Shown here: positions 1-11,391 of the stretch, piece by piece
Numbering within the stretch: the stretch's first letter is position 1
Layout: each line of letters begins with the position of its first letter
DNA from: Diadema setosum
Taxonomy: Eukaryota > Echinodermata > Echinoidea > Diadematoida > Diadematidae
Assembly: GCA_033980235.1 (NCBI GenBank)
Contig: CM067067.1
Coordinates: forward strand, 27,364,451-27,428,450
Direction: 5' to 3'
DNA: 64,000 nucleotides
Notes under the pieces: model-generated
Told to the model about the DNA's origin: nothing
The model's input: the letters and a program-made list of their open reading frames with translations, nothing else
Databases searched by the model: none
Position numbers and translations under genes: made by a program

Positions 1-5
1 TTGTA

Positions 6-478
6 GGGCTAACACCTTTAAATAAAATGGAATGTTCCAGACCCCTTCACAAATTCGTACCAAAGATACCAAAACAAATGAAGAAAAAAATTAATTAAAA
101 ATCATGAATGCAGTTTGGCATAAAACTGAATAGCTGCAGATATTGAGTATGGATTCCTCTACAAACTGCATTTTGGTTTGAAGATGAAGGCTTTTCTCAT
201 GGAATTTGAAGGGACTATAATTCATTGGGTTCGTGTACGGAAAATAGGTGATTTTTTTTGAGTGAAAAGAACTCGTAGTGTGGCTTTGCGGACCCTTGGA
301 CAAAGTTTGAGCCGAAGAACCTGCCTTGGAAATTTGATGGATGACAGGGTATAGCTCATATAGCCAGGTTAGTGAAGATGAAACACCTCATTTCTCCCAG
401 CTATTTTACAGAATTTTTTGAAATTTGAATTTTAACACACGTCTCTATGAGGAATTATTAATTTACCCGTGTGAGCCC
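6..478. mobile_element. TIR element, copy 1 (non-autonomous)
   Basis: The ends are inverted: GGGCTAACAC at the left and GTGTGAGCCC at the right. TA flanks both sides (4-5 and 479-480), as expected for a TA target-site duplication. The body is nearly the same as 1064-1523 and 61233-61705. No transposase is visible; short reading frames inside it recur in all copies only because the copies are homologous. This fits a MITE-like element of a TA-duplicating (Tc1/mariner-like) system. The superfamily is inferred from the duplication only. Confidence 0.8.
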
Positions 479-1063
479 TATAGAGAATGCACGCAATGCA
501 CACAAGTCAATGGGAAGTATTCATCCCATACAAGCTCTGCTGGTTTATGTTGATCTATTCTGTCAAATCCCTTCCTCCCCTCCCCGTACCCCTCCCCCCC
601 CCCCCCCTCCAACTCCGCTTAAATTTGTTTTCTTATTATGTTCTTGTGGTCATAGATCTTGGTAGAAACTAGTCATCAGTATCACACCAACTTTGAATGA
701 TTGTGTCATTTTAATGTATTTCTTTGTTTGGGCTACCACTGAAACAGCTCAAAATACATCAAGTTTATCTGTTTGGTAAATAAAAGTGTTTTACAGTACT
801 TTGTAGGAAATAAGGTGATGATGACACCCCCTTAATCAACTATAACTACCTGCATCTATGTATTCATCTTATGAAAAACTAATCAAAACTGCAAGATTTA
901 TTTTTGAAAAAAAAACTCCAAAGAGCATCATTTTCAAAAGTGTCTCTTTGAGAAGCTTTATAACCCTTGAATGTGCAATTTCCCATATGATGCAGGGGCA
1001 AATATCATCAAAAACACATTTATGATGTTAAAAACTCAAATAAGAAATATGACCTCTACTATA
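479..1063. other. Spacer between two TIR elements
   Basis: There is a C-rich run near 594-608 and otherwise AT-rich sequence. I see no supportable gene. The overlapping short frames at 471-672 are low-complexity proline-rich translations of the C run. Confidence 0.6.
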
Positions 1064-1523
1064 GGGCTCACACCCGTAAATAAAATGGAATGTCCCAGAC
1101 CCCTTCACAAATTCGTACCAAAGATACCAAAATAAATGAAGAAAAAAATTATTAAAAATCATGAATGCAGTTTGGCATAAAACTGAATAGCTGCAGATAT
1201 TGAGTATGAATTCCTCTACAAACTGCATTTTGGTTTGAAGATGAAAGCTTTTCTCATGGAATTTGGAATTACGGAAAATGGAATAACGGAAAATAGGTGA
1301 TTTTTTTTTTGAGTGAAAAGAACTCGTAGTCTGGCTTTGCGGACCCTTGGACATAGTTTTAGCCGAAGAACCTGCCTTGGGTTTGATGGATGACAGGGTA
1401 TAGCTCATTTAGCCAGGTTAGTGAAGATGAAACACCTCATTTCTCCCAGCTATTTTACAGAATTTTTTGAAATTTGAATTTTAACACACGTCTGTATGGG
1501 GAATTATTTACCCGGGTGAGCCC
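1064..1523. mobile_element. TIR element, copy 2 (non-autonomous)
   Basis: This is the same family as 6-478, with left end GGGCTCACACCCG and right end CGGGTGAGCCC. TA precedes it at 1062-1063 and TT follows, so the right-hand duplication has probably mutated. It differs from copy 1 by small indels in the centre (around 1265-1290). It has no coding capacity of its own. Confidence 0.8.
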
Positions 1524-2829
1524 TTTACGTACATTCGTACATGCTCACATGCTGTTCATGCACTTGAAAGCGCATTACTACTAGGTGCATCCAGAGTTGA
1601 AATCAGGTTTCCTCCCGTATTGAGTAGGGCATATTCGATGGGAGTGCGATTTTCGTGGCAATTCGTCACAATTTATTTTTGTTTGTTTGTGTGGCTGGTT
1701 GCTTTGACTTGAGTAGACCTATTTTTCCCTTTTCCCATAGTGCGATACAAATTGAATGAATTAGTAAGCAACATTGTGTGTATTACCAAAAACAAAAGCC
1801 AATGAAAACATGCGATTTCGAAACAATATGTTCATTATCATAAGGACAATAAGGATAATAAGGATAAAAGGACAATATTTATTTGTACACCAATCACACA
1901 AAGATATGCGGAACTTGACTCTGGTGGCAACCTTATCTATTCATAAGATGGAAGGTATCTCATCTCCTTGCTATTAAAGGAGTACAATTTGAATTAGTCA
2001 TTGCCACATACATTATTTCACAAAAACTTCTGAAAGATTTAAAAAAAAATAGAAATGTCTCGGGCTTGCTTCCAAAAGGAGCTAAATCCATCATTTTTCA
2101 GTGGATTTAGCGCCTTTTGGAAGCAAGCTCTTAAAATAGTGGCATTTTAACATTACCATTGAACCTTTGAAAAAATGTTAAAAGGAGAACCAAAAGTTAG
2201 CACAAGCGTTAGTAGAGAACGGTTTTCCAATACTGTACTAGTAATCAAATCATAACCATGTAGAATAAAAACTGTAAATTTAGATCATAATGGACCAAAA
2301 CATATTTCATCTTCAATCTTTGACAATAATTGTAATAATAATTTCTACGAAATGAAAACCTTGTTTCTGCCTCTCAAATATAACGATTCCAAAAAAACTT
2401 CGCTCCTGTATAATAAATATAATGCGTATAATGAGTTGTTTTACATTAAGGGAGTCTTAGCATGGGGTGTTCTTTGACGCTGGTTCCATAGGGATGATTC
2501 ATCATATCGTTATATTGGATTAAAGAATGTAGTAAATGCCCTTTGTGTAAATCGTATACAAATGTTGATACAGCAAGTTTATGAAGTTTATAAACATCCA
2601 ATAGTTCTAGACTGGTGAAAAGTGGCCTAGAGCTTGTTTGAATGGGAGAAAATGTTATTGCTCTCATGACCATTTTCTGTGCCAGAAATATACAATTTAG
2701 GTGGCTTTTGTAACCTCTTCCCCAAACTTCAATCACGTGAACAACATGTAATTGTATAAAGAATTTATACAAAAGCATGAGAAAATATCTGGGCACATAA
2801 TATCATAACTTAAAAAGCAAACCAATTTT
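1524..2829. other. AT-rich intergenic stretch with one hairpin
   Basis: No convincing gene is present. The only structured feature is the hairpin at 2062-2130, listed separately. A 116-codon minus-strand frame at 2446-2796 has no recognisable motif and I do not call it. Confidence 0.5.
2062..2130. repeat. Pre-miRNA-sized hairpin (28-bp stem, 13-nt loop)
   Basis: Arm 2062-2089 (GGGCTTGCTTCC...) pairs with 2103-2130 (...GGAAGCAAGCTC). There is one G-T wobble and one mismatch over 28 bp, with a 13-nt loop. The total length of 69 nt is that of a microRNA precursor. It could equally be the remnant of a small foldback transposon. No expression evidence is available. Confidence 0.5.
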
Positions 2830-4172
2830 TCATTTATCAATTGGGGTACCTATAACTGCGTCAGAGATTCCTGATTTCACATTCCTCATTTCACCTTTAT
2901 CAATTATTGACTGTAATGAATTATTCACCAAATCAATCAGCGATAATTTTGTACTGTATCTCTTACAAACGCCAAACTGGTGTCTATACAAAATATTACT
3001 CGTCTGTAGAAAGTCCAATAGACGCTCATTTACTAATTTCTCAAAGCCTTTGAGAAATAGGACTATAATCACCGGGTTCAGCCTTCGACCCCTTTCATAC
3101 AAGGGTGTCACTTTTGCTATTTTAAGGGCATCTGAAAATCTGACCATATTTAATGATAAATCGAAGATGTAAGTCGGTTGATAATTTACTGTAAAAGGTG
3201 ATGTATTTTTGATAAATTTTACTGACAGATTATCATACCCATGACACTTTGTAGGATCTAGATCACATAAATTATAGATCATTTCCTTTTTTATATGAGT
3301 TTCCAAGTCATGGATTCTTTATTTCTGCCAGGTCTTAGATAATCTTCAAAACAAATTGATGGAGGTCCATTTGGTATTTGTTCTGCCAGGTTTGGTCCAA
3401 TTGTGACAAAGTTATAAGGTTCCTCAGCGATATCCTTTGTTGATGAGACATTCGGTTTTTTTTTCTTTTCCACCTTATCTACAATTAGTTTCTCAATATT
3501 GGTGTTTTTATTCCTACTTTGTCTACTAATTACCTAATTTATGGTTTCCCAGGTTTTTCTCATATCTTTTGTTATAATGAAATAAATTACAATGATATAA
3601 TCTGTATACATTCTTCATATCTATTACCAAAGTATTTCTATACTTTTTATACTTCATATTCTTCATTCTTTATACTTCATATTCTTCATTAAAATTTGAC
3701 CTGTACTTTTTGTAACGACTGTGCTTTTTCGTGATAGAACTCATGCCTGCTGACGAAATCCAGTGATTCTCAGGACCTCCTTTTTCGTGGATACATCAGG
3801 CTGTGTGTTAGACGCATGCTTGTCATATACTTTCATATAAATGTCATGATATACTCTATAAGCTATATTCACATCTTTGTACTAGCATACTTGAGCCCAG
3901 TCAGTATTATGTAAATCTCTATGAAATGCATGGACATTAAAATTTAATGTCTGTATGACCGACAACTTCTCGCACTAAAGCACTGTTATGTACATTCTTA
4001 CTTTCATTAAAGAAAAAATTGGAAAGTGATCTGAGACATCTGTCTTCATGACACCATAATGAATTATACTGCTGCCAACATCAGTATAGGCATGGTCAAT
4101 AACTGATGAAGTAGAATTTGTCAACCTAGTGGGAGATGAGATAATCTGCTCCATTCCTTTACTCTCCATCAT
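2830..4172 (-). pseudogene. Non-LTR retrotransposon remnant A
   Basis: Minus-strand fragments keep the order of a CR1/L2-type second ORF. At 4172-3975 is the end of the apurinic endonuclease domain, with a Ser-Asp-His-Phe-Pro-Ile motif preceded by an Ile-Asp-His pair. At 3306-2830 are reverse transcriptase finger/palm blocks: a 'KVTPLY' block, then 'FEKLVNERLLDFL', then 'HQFGVCKRYST'. The catalytic Ala-Asp-Asp block is missing. The stretch between the two fragments is not alignable by eye. Stops and frameshifts interrupt it, so it is dead. It is related to the element at 22316-25308 but clearly more diverged. Confidence 0.75.
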
Positions 4173-5108
4173 ACTGAGATAATCATATTTTTTTGTGAAT
4201 ACATGTATAGTTTGAGATGCATCTAAATTGAAATCTTTCCTTACAGAATCAATGTGTGGTTATACATGTATAATTTAATCAAGTGTATGCACCGAGCATT
4301 AAATAGCAGGCAGTACATGCAAATTATACTAAGTTTCCTGAAGATAACTTGAGCATTTCTAAGATATTGGAAAAAAAAAATTGAAATTTTAGCACTTTGA
4401 CTTTGACTGAACTTTTACCTTTGAACGTGTTTTATAAAGGTGCTCGTGTCGGTAGTGCAATGAAAGATGATGCAATGTGATAAAGACGACATTTCTACTT
4501 ACGTATAGCAATATGGTTAAAATGCAATCTCTTCAAATTGTCTGCCTTGCCACGTGTTTTAATCGTATGAAGTGTAACTACATTTCAATTCTTTCGCATA
4601 CTGTGGGCAGGACGGACATAGGAAAAAATAATGTCTGCAATGCCTTGCCATTGCGATTTGCGACTACCTTCAACGACGAATTGAAGCAATTCGATATTAT
4701 AGCAGAGAAATTATCGCATTTTCCCTTTCCTTTCAAAGAATAAAAGTTTGATTTTATCAGTAAATGATGAAAGAAACATTCCGGCCTCGAGCTTTTTTTT
4801 TTTTTTTTTTTTTGGGAACATTTATGTTTGATGTAAAAGGGTTTTTGTAGAGTCTAATGTCAATGATTCAACCAGGAAAAAAAAAATGAAGAAAGAGAAA
4901 TGACTATGAAGAGGATCATCAACAGTTATTTATTTCCATGCTCTGCATAGGAATAAACATTCCAGAAGAAAGTGGGACAGTTTGTGTTGTCCATAGTTGA
5001 TGCTTGTAAACGTATTTCCATTGAACGAAGAGTGTAGTCGATCATAAATTATTATCAATGAATGCAATGAAACTTCCACATAGTAAGACAATGCCGTATA
5101 CGGGTTAA
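4173..5108. other. Spacer with poly-T tract
   Basis: It contains a poly-T run at 4792-4814 and AT-rich sequence. An 88-codon frame at 4477-4743 has no recognised motif. An AATAAA on the minus strand near 4928-4934 could serve the neuropeptide gene that ends at 5474, but the distance (about 540 bp, across a foldback repeat) makes this weak. Confidence 0.4.
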
Positions 5109-5109
5109 C

Positions 5110-5280
5110 GTCACGAGTTCGACACCCACGAATCATACAGCCTACGAGTTTGACACTAAGCAAACAAGGCCCACGAGACTGACGCATTAGTCTCGTGTTG
5201 TAATGTCGAACTCATAGGCCTTATTCGTCTAGTGTCGAACCCATGGGCTGTATGACTCATGGGTGTCGGTCTCCTGGGAC
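5110..5280. repeat. Foldback (palindromic) repeat
   Basis: The left arm (GACACCCACGAATCATACAG...) is the imperfect reverse complement of the right arm (...CTGTATGACTCATGGGTGTC). The centre forms a second hairpin, CACGAGACT...AGTCTCGTG, near 5170-5197. Nearly the whole 170 bp can fold on itself. A half copy lies at 36047-36130. It is likely a small foldback or MITE element. Confidence 0.7.
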
Positions 5281-5320
5281 GACCCCGTTGTGACTGCCCT
5301 GTGATGAAAGTGACTTGGCA

Positions 5321-5354
<34 letters not shown>
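5321..5354. repeat. (TA)n microsatellite
   Basis: This is an almost pure AT dinucleotide run, interrupted once by a G, just beyond the foldback repeat. Confidence 0.9.
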
Positions 5355-5355
<1 letters not shown>

Positions 5356-5473
5356 TATGGCATTACTGTATGATGCTGTCGTGATGGCGTGACATCACTA
5401 TTGTTATGATATGCCCAACACCGATAGTGATATTGAAGGATAGTAGAAGATTCAATAATTAAATATTGTCATA

Positions 5474-5576
5474 TCATAATGAAGACCGTTTGATTATTTC
5501 AGAGTCACCGCCGCTAGTACTGCTAATACTGCTAAACCTATCTCTTCTACTGGTAATAGTGATTTGATTTCCAATA
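5474..5576 (-). CDS. Putative neuropeptide precursor, exon 2 (C-terminal)
   Basis: I propose this as the terminal coding exon of the precursor that starts at 8138. On the minus strand the acceptor context is a pyrimidine-rich stretch ending TTCCTTAACAG, with the exon starting at 5576. Exon 1 ends in phase 2 (ATC AG), and the first base here (T) completes a Ser codon. The frame is then open for 34 more codons to a TGA at 5476-5474. The encoded tail is Ser/Ile/Thr-rich with Arg-Arg and Lys-Arg pairs near its two ends and has no cysteine. The phase match over a 2.38-kb gap is the main support; no transcript was seen. A different downstream exon cannot be excluded. Confidence 0.5.
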
Positions 5577-7268
5577 CTGTTAAGGAACATTTGGAGAGTG
5601 AAGTTGCTAATTAAGATGATGACGGTGATGATAACGTATAAGACATAAGCAATATTTCCAAATTGATTCAACGACAATTTTCATGGACCAAATTTAATAA
5701 TGAAGCACCATAGAATAAAATTTGAATTGTTTCAATCAATCTCACTTCGAAACGACTCACAGGAGATATAGGATAATTGGACGCATTATGAAGTCCCTCT
5801 ATCGATTTTGAAACGGCATTACAATTTACATGAGAATTTTTCGCCAGACGTTTGTTTCTGTTGCAGTTCTGCGAGGCAAATCGCAATTGTATATGATAAA
5901 ACAAGACTGTGCCTCTTGATTTATATATTGTATCATATTCCATACAACCATTAGATGTATACATGCGCACTCACGGTTCCGCTACGAAGGTAGAGACGGC
6001 ACATGTTTGTAAGAAAAATGAACCATCGCGCAGACATTAGCAGTGCACCCTCAAGTTCTCTCATTTATGATTATGATTATGATATGTCGTCATCACATAT
6101 CCTTTGCGTTTGCTATTGATATAAGTGTTCATGCTGTTTGAAAAGCATGAAAATGTACATGAATGTACCTCTCAGTAGTACATGTATTAAAGATTTACAG
6201 GCGGCCTTCATATTTCGAGAGATCCAAGAAACACTCATATCATTATATGAGACTGCATGAAATGATGCCACTTTAAAGTTTGATAAATTTCATGAAACTC
6301 TTTTACAATATTGCAGAACAATGGGTTTCTATTGAAAACAGCAGGGCAACAATCAATTCACTACTTGTGTTTCTCTTCTCACTTTTCATGCCAACCCTTG
6401 ATTCCTTTTATATAGCCCTGACAAATATTTTTTTTTTTCGCAGAGTCATATTACCATATAAAAGTGAATAATTATCACATTAACGAATTATGGAATGTAA
6501 TATGCTAATACACCTCTGTTTACGTCAATTAGCTTCAGTCACAAGAAGACATCTAAATCAGTGAAAATTCACATGAGCGTAAACTTAAAAAAAAAAAGAA
6601 GTTAATACTGAGTTGGAATGAGCAAACCCATGTCATCAGCACACTCGTGTCATCTGCAAAAAAAAAAAAAAAAAAAAAAAATATTTGCTAAAAATATTGG
6701 AGTTTTTGACAGACTAATTTTTACCGAAAATTGTACAATACTTAAGTTCTCTGTCATCTGAATTATTGTTCTGTAATACAGGCCAATCCTATGTCAAATG
6801 CAAAAAGAGTATTATTGCTTCAGAAGAAACCCGTTTATTAATTAGAAAATTCTTATTAATCACAGTAATTATTATTTGTGTATTTATGTTCTAACCATAT
6901 GATTCCTGAAAGTTATATATTAATTGTAGATATAGTATGAGATATGTTGATATATACGCTGTTCCTTTTGTCAGAACCTTGCCGTCCCAATGATCAATTT
7001 TTTTTTCCACGGACCTAAAATTAGAACGGAATTAGAAGATATTCAAACATATTCGAAGAAACAAGTCATTACGATTATTTTAAAAGGGTATACAAGCTAT
7101 ACCTCGTAAATCAATACAATGAATTGTCTGATTGTTAGGCTGTTTGTGTGTAGATGTGTGTATATGAGTGTGTACATATGTATGTAGGTGTGTATAATCT
7201 TGTTTTAATTTGAATTTGAGATTTATATATATTTTTTAATTTGAGATTTATATATTTATATTTATGTT

Positions 7269-7316
<48 letters not shown>

Positions 7317-7438
7317 CGAGTTCGAGTCCCGGCGGAGACCAATTTTTCAACTCTTGCGCTTTTCCGAAAAGGAGGAACAGTAAGAGGAATAATAATGTCA
7401 AAGCTACGCACCGATTTTCTCCTTCCTTTCTCATATCT

Positions 7439-7475
<37 letters not shown>

Positions 7476-7956
7476 AACAACATTTCTATAACATGACTCA
7501 CGATTCGGAGGCTTAAATATAAGGCTGTGCCTTCCTGCTTGTCTCCTAGCACTTTCCAAATATTTTGTTTTCTCGTATTACTCATTAGTATTGTAATTCT
7601 GATGCTTTGTCCTATGGTTTGTAATACGTCTGTCTCTGTAATATTTTGTTGTATGGAAGTGTTAAATATACCTCAATCAATCAATCAATCATCAAATGTG
7701 AATTTGAAACGGGAAAAAGGTAGGAAATTGTACAGGCAGACTAAGGCAATTTCATTAATTATACAAGAAAACAACACATTAATGTAGTTGAAACAGCTGG
7801 TTGGACTACGATTATTATTTGGCTTTGTTTATAGTCATTAAGACAAATAGTACATCACGAAATGCTATAGGCAGATTTCAAAGAAGCCCACAGAAAAATT
7901 CTACTTCTACGAAAAACTCGGACAGATGTATAAAACACTCCTTAATGAAATCTCAC
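5577..7956 (-). other. Proposed intron of the neuropeptide gene
   Basis: The donor (minus strand) is CAG|GTGAGA at 7957/7956, a near-perfect consensus. The proposed acceptor is TTAACAG at 5577. The 2380-bp interval holds poly-A/T runs, two TA microsatellites and a short tRNA-like 3' half near 7316-7345 (TTCGAGTCCCGGCGGAGACC), likely a SINE remnant. No competing gene is visible. Confidence 0.45.
7268..7474. repeat. Two (TA)n tracts flanking a tRNA-like SINE fragment
   Basis: TA runs lie at about 7269-7315 and 7441-7474. Between them, the sequence beginning GAGTTCGAGTCCCGGC resembles the T-arm and acceptor half of a tRNA, as in tRNA-derived SINEs. The anticodon half is not recognisable. Long frames here translate only into Ile-Tyr repeats and are artefacts. 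Confidence 0.6.
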
Positions 7957-8138
7957 CTGATGTCTTGAATAAAAGCCGAATCTGATATTGACGATGATCT
8001 TTTTCCCCACCGCTGTGGATCCACTCTTCCCGCACAGCCGATGGGATAGGGCGGGCATCCAGCTTCCCCGCGCCCTAATAAACACGCCAGGAACAAAATC
8101 AGACCCAGTAAGCAGCCGAATATCCTAACTGCAGCCAT
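7957..8138 (-). CDS. Putative amidated neuropeptide precursor, exon 1
   Basis: The ATG at 8138 has a strong context (A at -3, G at +4). Residues 1-26 form a classical signal peptide: a hydrophobic Leu/Ile/Phe core ending Gly-Arg-Gly-Glu-Ala. The peptide that follows directly is GCPPYPIGCAGRVDPQRW, then Gly-Lys-Arg. Gly is the amide donor and Lys-Arg a prohormone convertase site, giving a predicted 18-residue peptide with an N-terminal Cys2-Cys9 ring and an Arg-Trp-amide end. A Ser-rich spacer follows and the exon ends at a strong donor (CAG|GTGAGA). Without splicing, the frame stops at the TGA inside that donor. Ambulacrarian luqins also end Arg-Trp-amide, but their Phe-Met-Arg-Trp core is absent. 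A Gly-Arg-Val...Trp string is faintly like melanin-concentrating hormone. I leave the family unassigned. It may be a secreted peptide hormone acting on a GPCR (inference). Confidence 0.7.
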
Positions 8139-9305
8139 TTTCGACGAAAATCAGATCGCCGCTTTCTATATTTCCTACTGGGTGGAAGCAAAGTACAGAG
8201 GAACGTCGTTAAAAACTCTTTTGGAGCACAGCCTTGCTTGTGATATTCAATGCAACAAGATCGATTTGGTCCAGATGAGTAAACTGAAAGTAAAGTCAAG
8301 TTGAGCAGTTTTAACAAGATGACTGCGGAAGCTTCCCGATTTAATCCCCTGCACTAACGAGGAACTCAAAATTCGAAAGTATTGTTAGTCAACAATTTTC
8401 CCGTCGAATAAATGCTATCTCAGTGACTTATTCCGCGATGTCATCAAAGAGATCACAATTTCTCCAAAGTTGGATATCTGTACAGGTGATTTCACACGAC
8501 GACAATACAAATTCACAGAGGTAGAAAAAGCACCTTCTGAAGTGACTTTAAGATTCGTGCTCATCAGTCCGCTATTCTGTACTTCTGATATAATTTCCAG
8601 CTGAACGGGAGTTTAAAAGCATCCATTTGGTCGCAGTTAGAGAATCCCCACGACGCAACGGGCTTTCACGTTTGCCTGAGAGTCGTTTATACCTCTCAAG
8701 CGTGTAAGCTTTCTGTCATAAACACAGCCTTGGCAGCTCTATAACTGGTTTCAGGTACAGGCGACATGCGTGCGAAGTTTCACATCCTCAGAGAGTATGC
8801 TTACGTGAAGGGGCGCCGATCACAGTAAAGCGCAACCTCCCATCAAAATTCCGATTTCTTCACTTGCGAGAGAGTCAACTTCCCTTGGAGGAGGGCAAAA
8901 GGAGCAAGCGCTTTAAGAACTTTAATAAGAGGGCGTTGGTCTACTAAACCATTCAACACCGTATCTGGGTGGACACAGCACCAGAGGAAAAGAAGATTCA
9001 CATGAATATTTTGATCTCGCCGAAAAATTATAACTTTCCAAATGAAAGTAATTCAAATATATTTGAGAGAATTTTTCCTTTCTTTTTTCTTATTTCTATG
9101 TTGGTAGAATAGCGTGAGTCAACAGAGTATTCCAATGCACTTCTTTACCTATTCTCCCACAGTTGCAGTAGCAGAACTTACGTTTATGATAGTGAACACG
9201 CATTGCTCATGCCCCTACTCGATAACGTCAAATGCGGGTTAACATGCAGCGCGACAAAGGTGGCGCCCTCATTTGCGGCTCTCATCGACTATGTGACTGT
9301 GAGGG
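8139..9305. other. Upstream region of the neuropeptide gene
   Basis: I see no repeat family here, which is unusual for this window, so it may be single-copy sequence. On the minus strand, CTTGACTTTACTTTCAG at 8300-8284 is a fair splice acceptor, so the ATG-bearing exon could begin at 8283 with a non-coding first exon further upstream. I cannot place a TATA box or start site with confidence. Confidence 0.35.
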
Positions 9306-9665
9306 CGGTGAGTTGGCTCAGTCGGTAGCGCGTCTGCCTCCCCAAGCGACCTGGATTCGATACCAGAGTCTGGACTGAGCAATGTTGTGTGTAATCATAC
9401 CGTCCCCTTTAGCAAGAGGCGAAGCACTCTGTTCCTCGGAAAGGACATAAAATGGAGGTCCCGTGTGTGAGAGAGTCACAACTCATGCACGTAAAAGATC
9501 CCGCTTCATTCATTCATCGCAAAGAGCAGGGTGTTTTACTCGATGAAGTGGTCCCGCCTCACATCCTACTGGACCCCATGGAAGACCAGCTTAGTGTAGC
9601 TGAATATGGGCTTTCTAGCCGTCTTCTCAGACGGAAAATGAACAAACAAACAAAACAAACAAACT
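9306..9665 (+). mobile_element. tRNA-derived SINE, copy 1
   Basis: The head GGTGAGTTGGCTCAGTCGGT followed by AGCGCGTCTGCCTC... is a tRNA-like A-box half, and GGATTCGATACC is the B-box/T-arm. A unique body of about 290 bp follows, ending in an (AAAC)n-type tail. The same body occurs at 20817-21165 (minus) and 26586-26908. The B box has drifted (GGATTCGATACC against GGTTCGAACCC), so it is probably not transcribed by Pol III. Open frames across it are chance. Confidence 0.85.
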
Positions 9666-11391
9666 GACCTCATGATTATATTCCAAGCTGAAGCATATAC
9701 CTTTTCATTTTCCCTTTTGAATAGTGAGAATTGCATATAATTATTCACCACTGGTTTGCAATGATTCAATACTGATTTCACATTGGAACAAAAATAAATT
9801 GGCATCATTTCTGAGTCAAACACCTGCAGTGAACATAAGTTTGATATGACAAGCTTGTTGTGAGAGCGAACTCAGAAATTTTACTACGTTTAAGTACAAG
9901 TAATTGCAACAAAAAAAAATGATGTATACATTAGCAAAATAGTGCGAAATTCGTTATATCAATATCAATATACTAATAATTGTTAATTACAATATTTGCA
10001 ACTAACTATAGGCTTCGTATACCCTAATGATAATTGTTGGTTACAATATTAGATTATCAAGATGAAACCATAAACTTATGGATAGTTGATCAATAGATAA
10101 ATAATGACAATTTTCTCGAAGCGGTTTATTCATAAACATTCAACGTAGATTAAGTGAACCTTGATATAATGCATGTACAGCAGGTTGCCATATTGACGAA
10201 ATGTTTTTTCAGGTCCACTGCGTCCATTAACATTTTCAATGCGATATTGAAGGAACATGTTAGTGACATTATCACTTCCTGATATTGCATAAAACATTAC
10301 TCGAACTGAACTTGAACTCTTAAAATCTCCGAATAACAAAATTGCACTCTCCACTTCATAACATACAGCTTGATTAGTAAGTGCAGATGCCTACAAACGC
10401 AGAAAGTATCTACATAATCATATACATATAAAACATATTATAATGTGTGTGTGTGCGTGTGTGTATGTGTGTAAGGTGTGTGTGTTTGGTGTGTTTGTAG
10501 TTTACATCACTGGAGTAGGGGTTGATATCAAATAATGATTATGGCAAGAAACTGCAAACAAAATAAGTATTTCTATTCGAATATTTAAGTATATAGTTTC
10601 GTATATTAATTCTGATCTTCAACAGAAGATGCGAATTTCCATTATTTTCTTTGAGTAAGGTATAATTTTCAGAGAAAAATAAATTGAGCTGAAAAGCTAA
10701 AATTACACACTGATTTAATCTTATTCTCCTTAAACATCCCATAGCACACATTTGTATTGTACAGCCATCATGGTTAACACTGGATGAAAATTATTGACAA
10801 TAAATTCGGAAGAGGCGGACAACAGCATGATAGGATGATACCCAATATAGGGTTTCTGTCTACCAAACTCTATCTGACAGCGTGATTTAGGGTGTGAAGC
10901 TTCTTTTTTTTTTTAACTGTAATTCTGAAAAGCAAAATCATCGCATTTATTCCATCTCCTTTTCTTCCCCTTCGAGTATACATTGAAGTTTTACCCACTG
11001 AAGCCACATTTGAACAGAGCCTTTCAAAGCAGACTTACCACGACAACGTCGGGTTTGTTTGTTTTTTTATTTACCCTGCCTGTTAAAACGCCCCCCCCCC
11101 CCCCCCGTAATGTTGATCGGATGTTGTCGCGGTAACTTTTGCCAAATTTTACCCTAACCAGCTAGGGTAATTACCCCGACAATACCCCGACAAACCTTCT
11201 GTTAAAGCGCTCTCGCCTTATAATTCCTTTGATGTACTCAACACGCATGCGCAATAGTCCAAACAGAATGACTAGCCGCTCGCCGATCACGTGCATGGAT
11301 TGTAACCATTCCCTCTTCGCACATGAATGGGTAGGTTGTTATGAAAACCTACCCGGAGGTTTTTGGCGTGTTTCTATTATAACGGTTATAG
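9666..11391. other. Intergenic stretch, no gene seen
   Basis: It contains AT-rich sequence, a (GT)n tract near 10441-10500 and a C run near 11091-11106. Short frames on both strands show no motifs. A small hairpin (GGGTAGGTT...AACCTACCC) lies at 11329-11354, just before the satellite array. Confidence 0.5.

Noticed and set aside
5668..5970. 100-codon minus frame inside the proposed intron
   Set aside because: No motif and no consensus junctions linking it to the precursor exons; would also change the reading frame.
7135..7585. Several overlapping frames on both strands of 60-107 codons
   Set aside because: They are translations of TA microsatellites (Ile-Tyr repeats) with random flanks.
7957..8138. 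Assignment of the peptide to luqin
   Set aside because: It shares only the Arg-Trp-amide end. The Phe-Met-Arg-Trp core of ambulacrarian luqins and the C-terminal two-cysteine motif of their precursors are absent.
9306..9380. Possible tRNA gene
   Set aside because: The tRNA-like sequence is the head of a SINE with two other copies and a shared unique body, and its B box is mutated.
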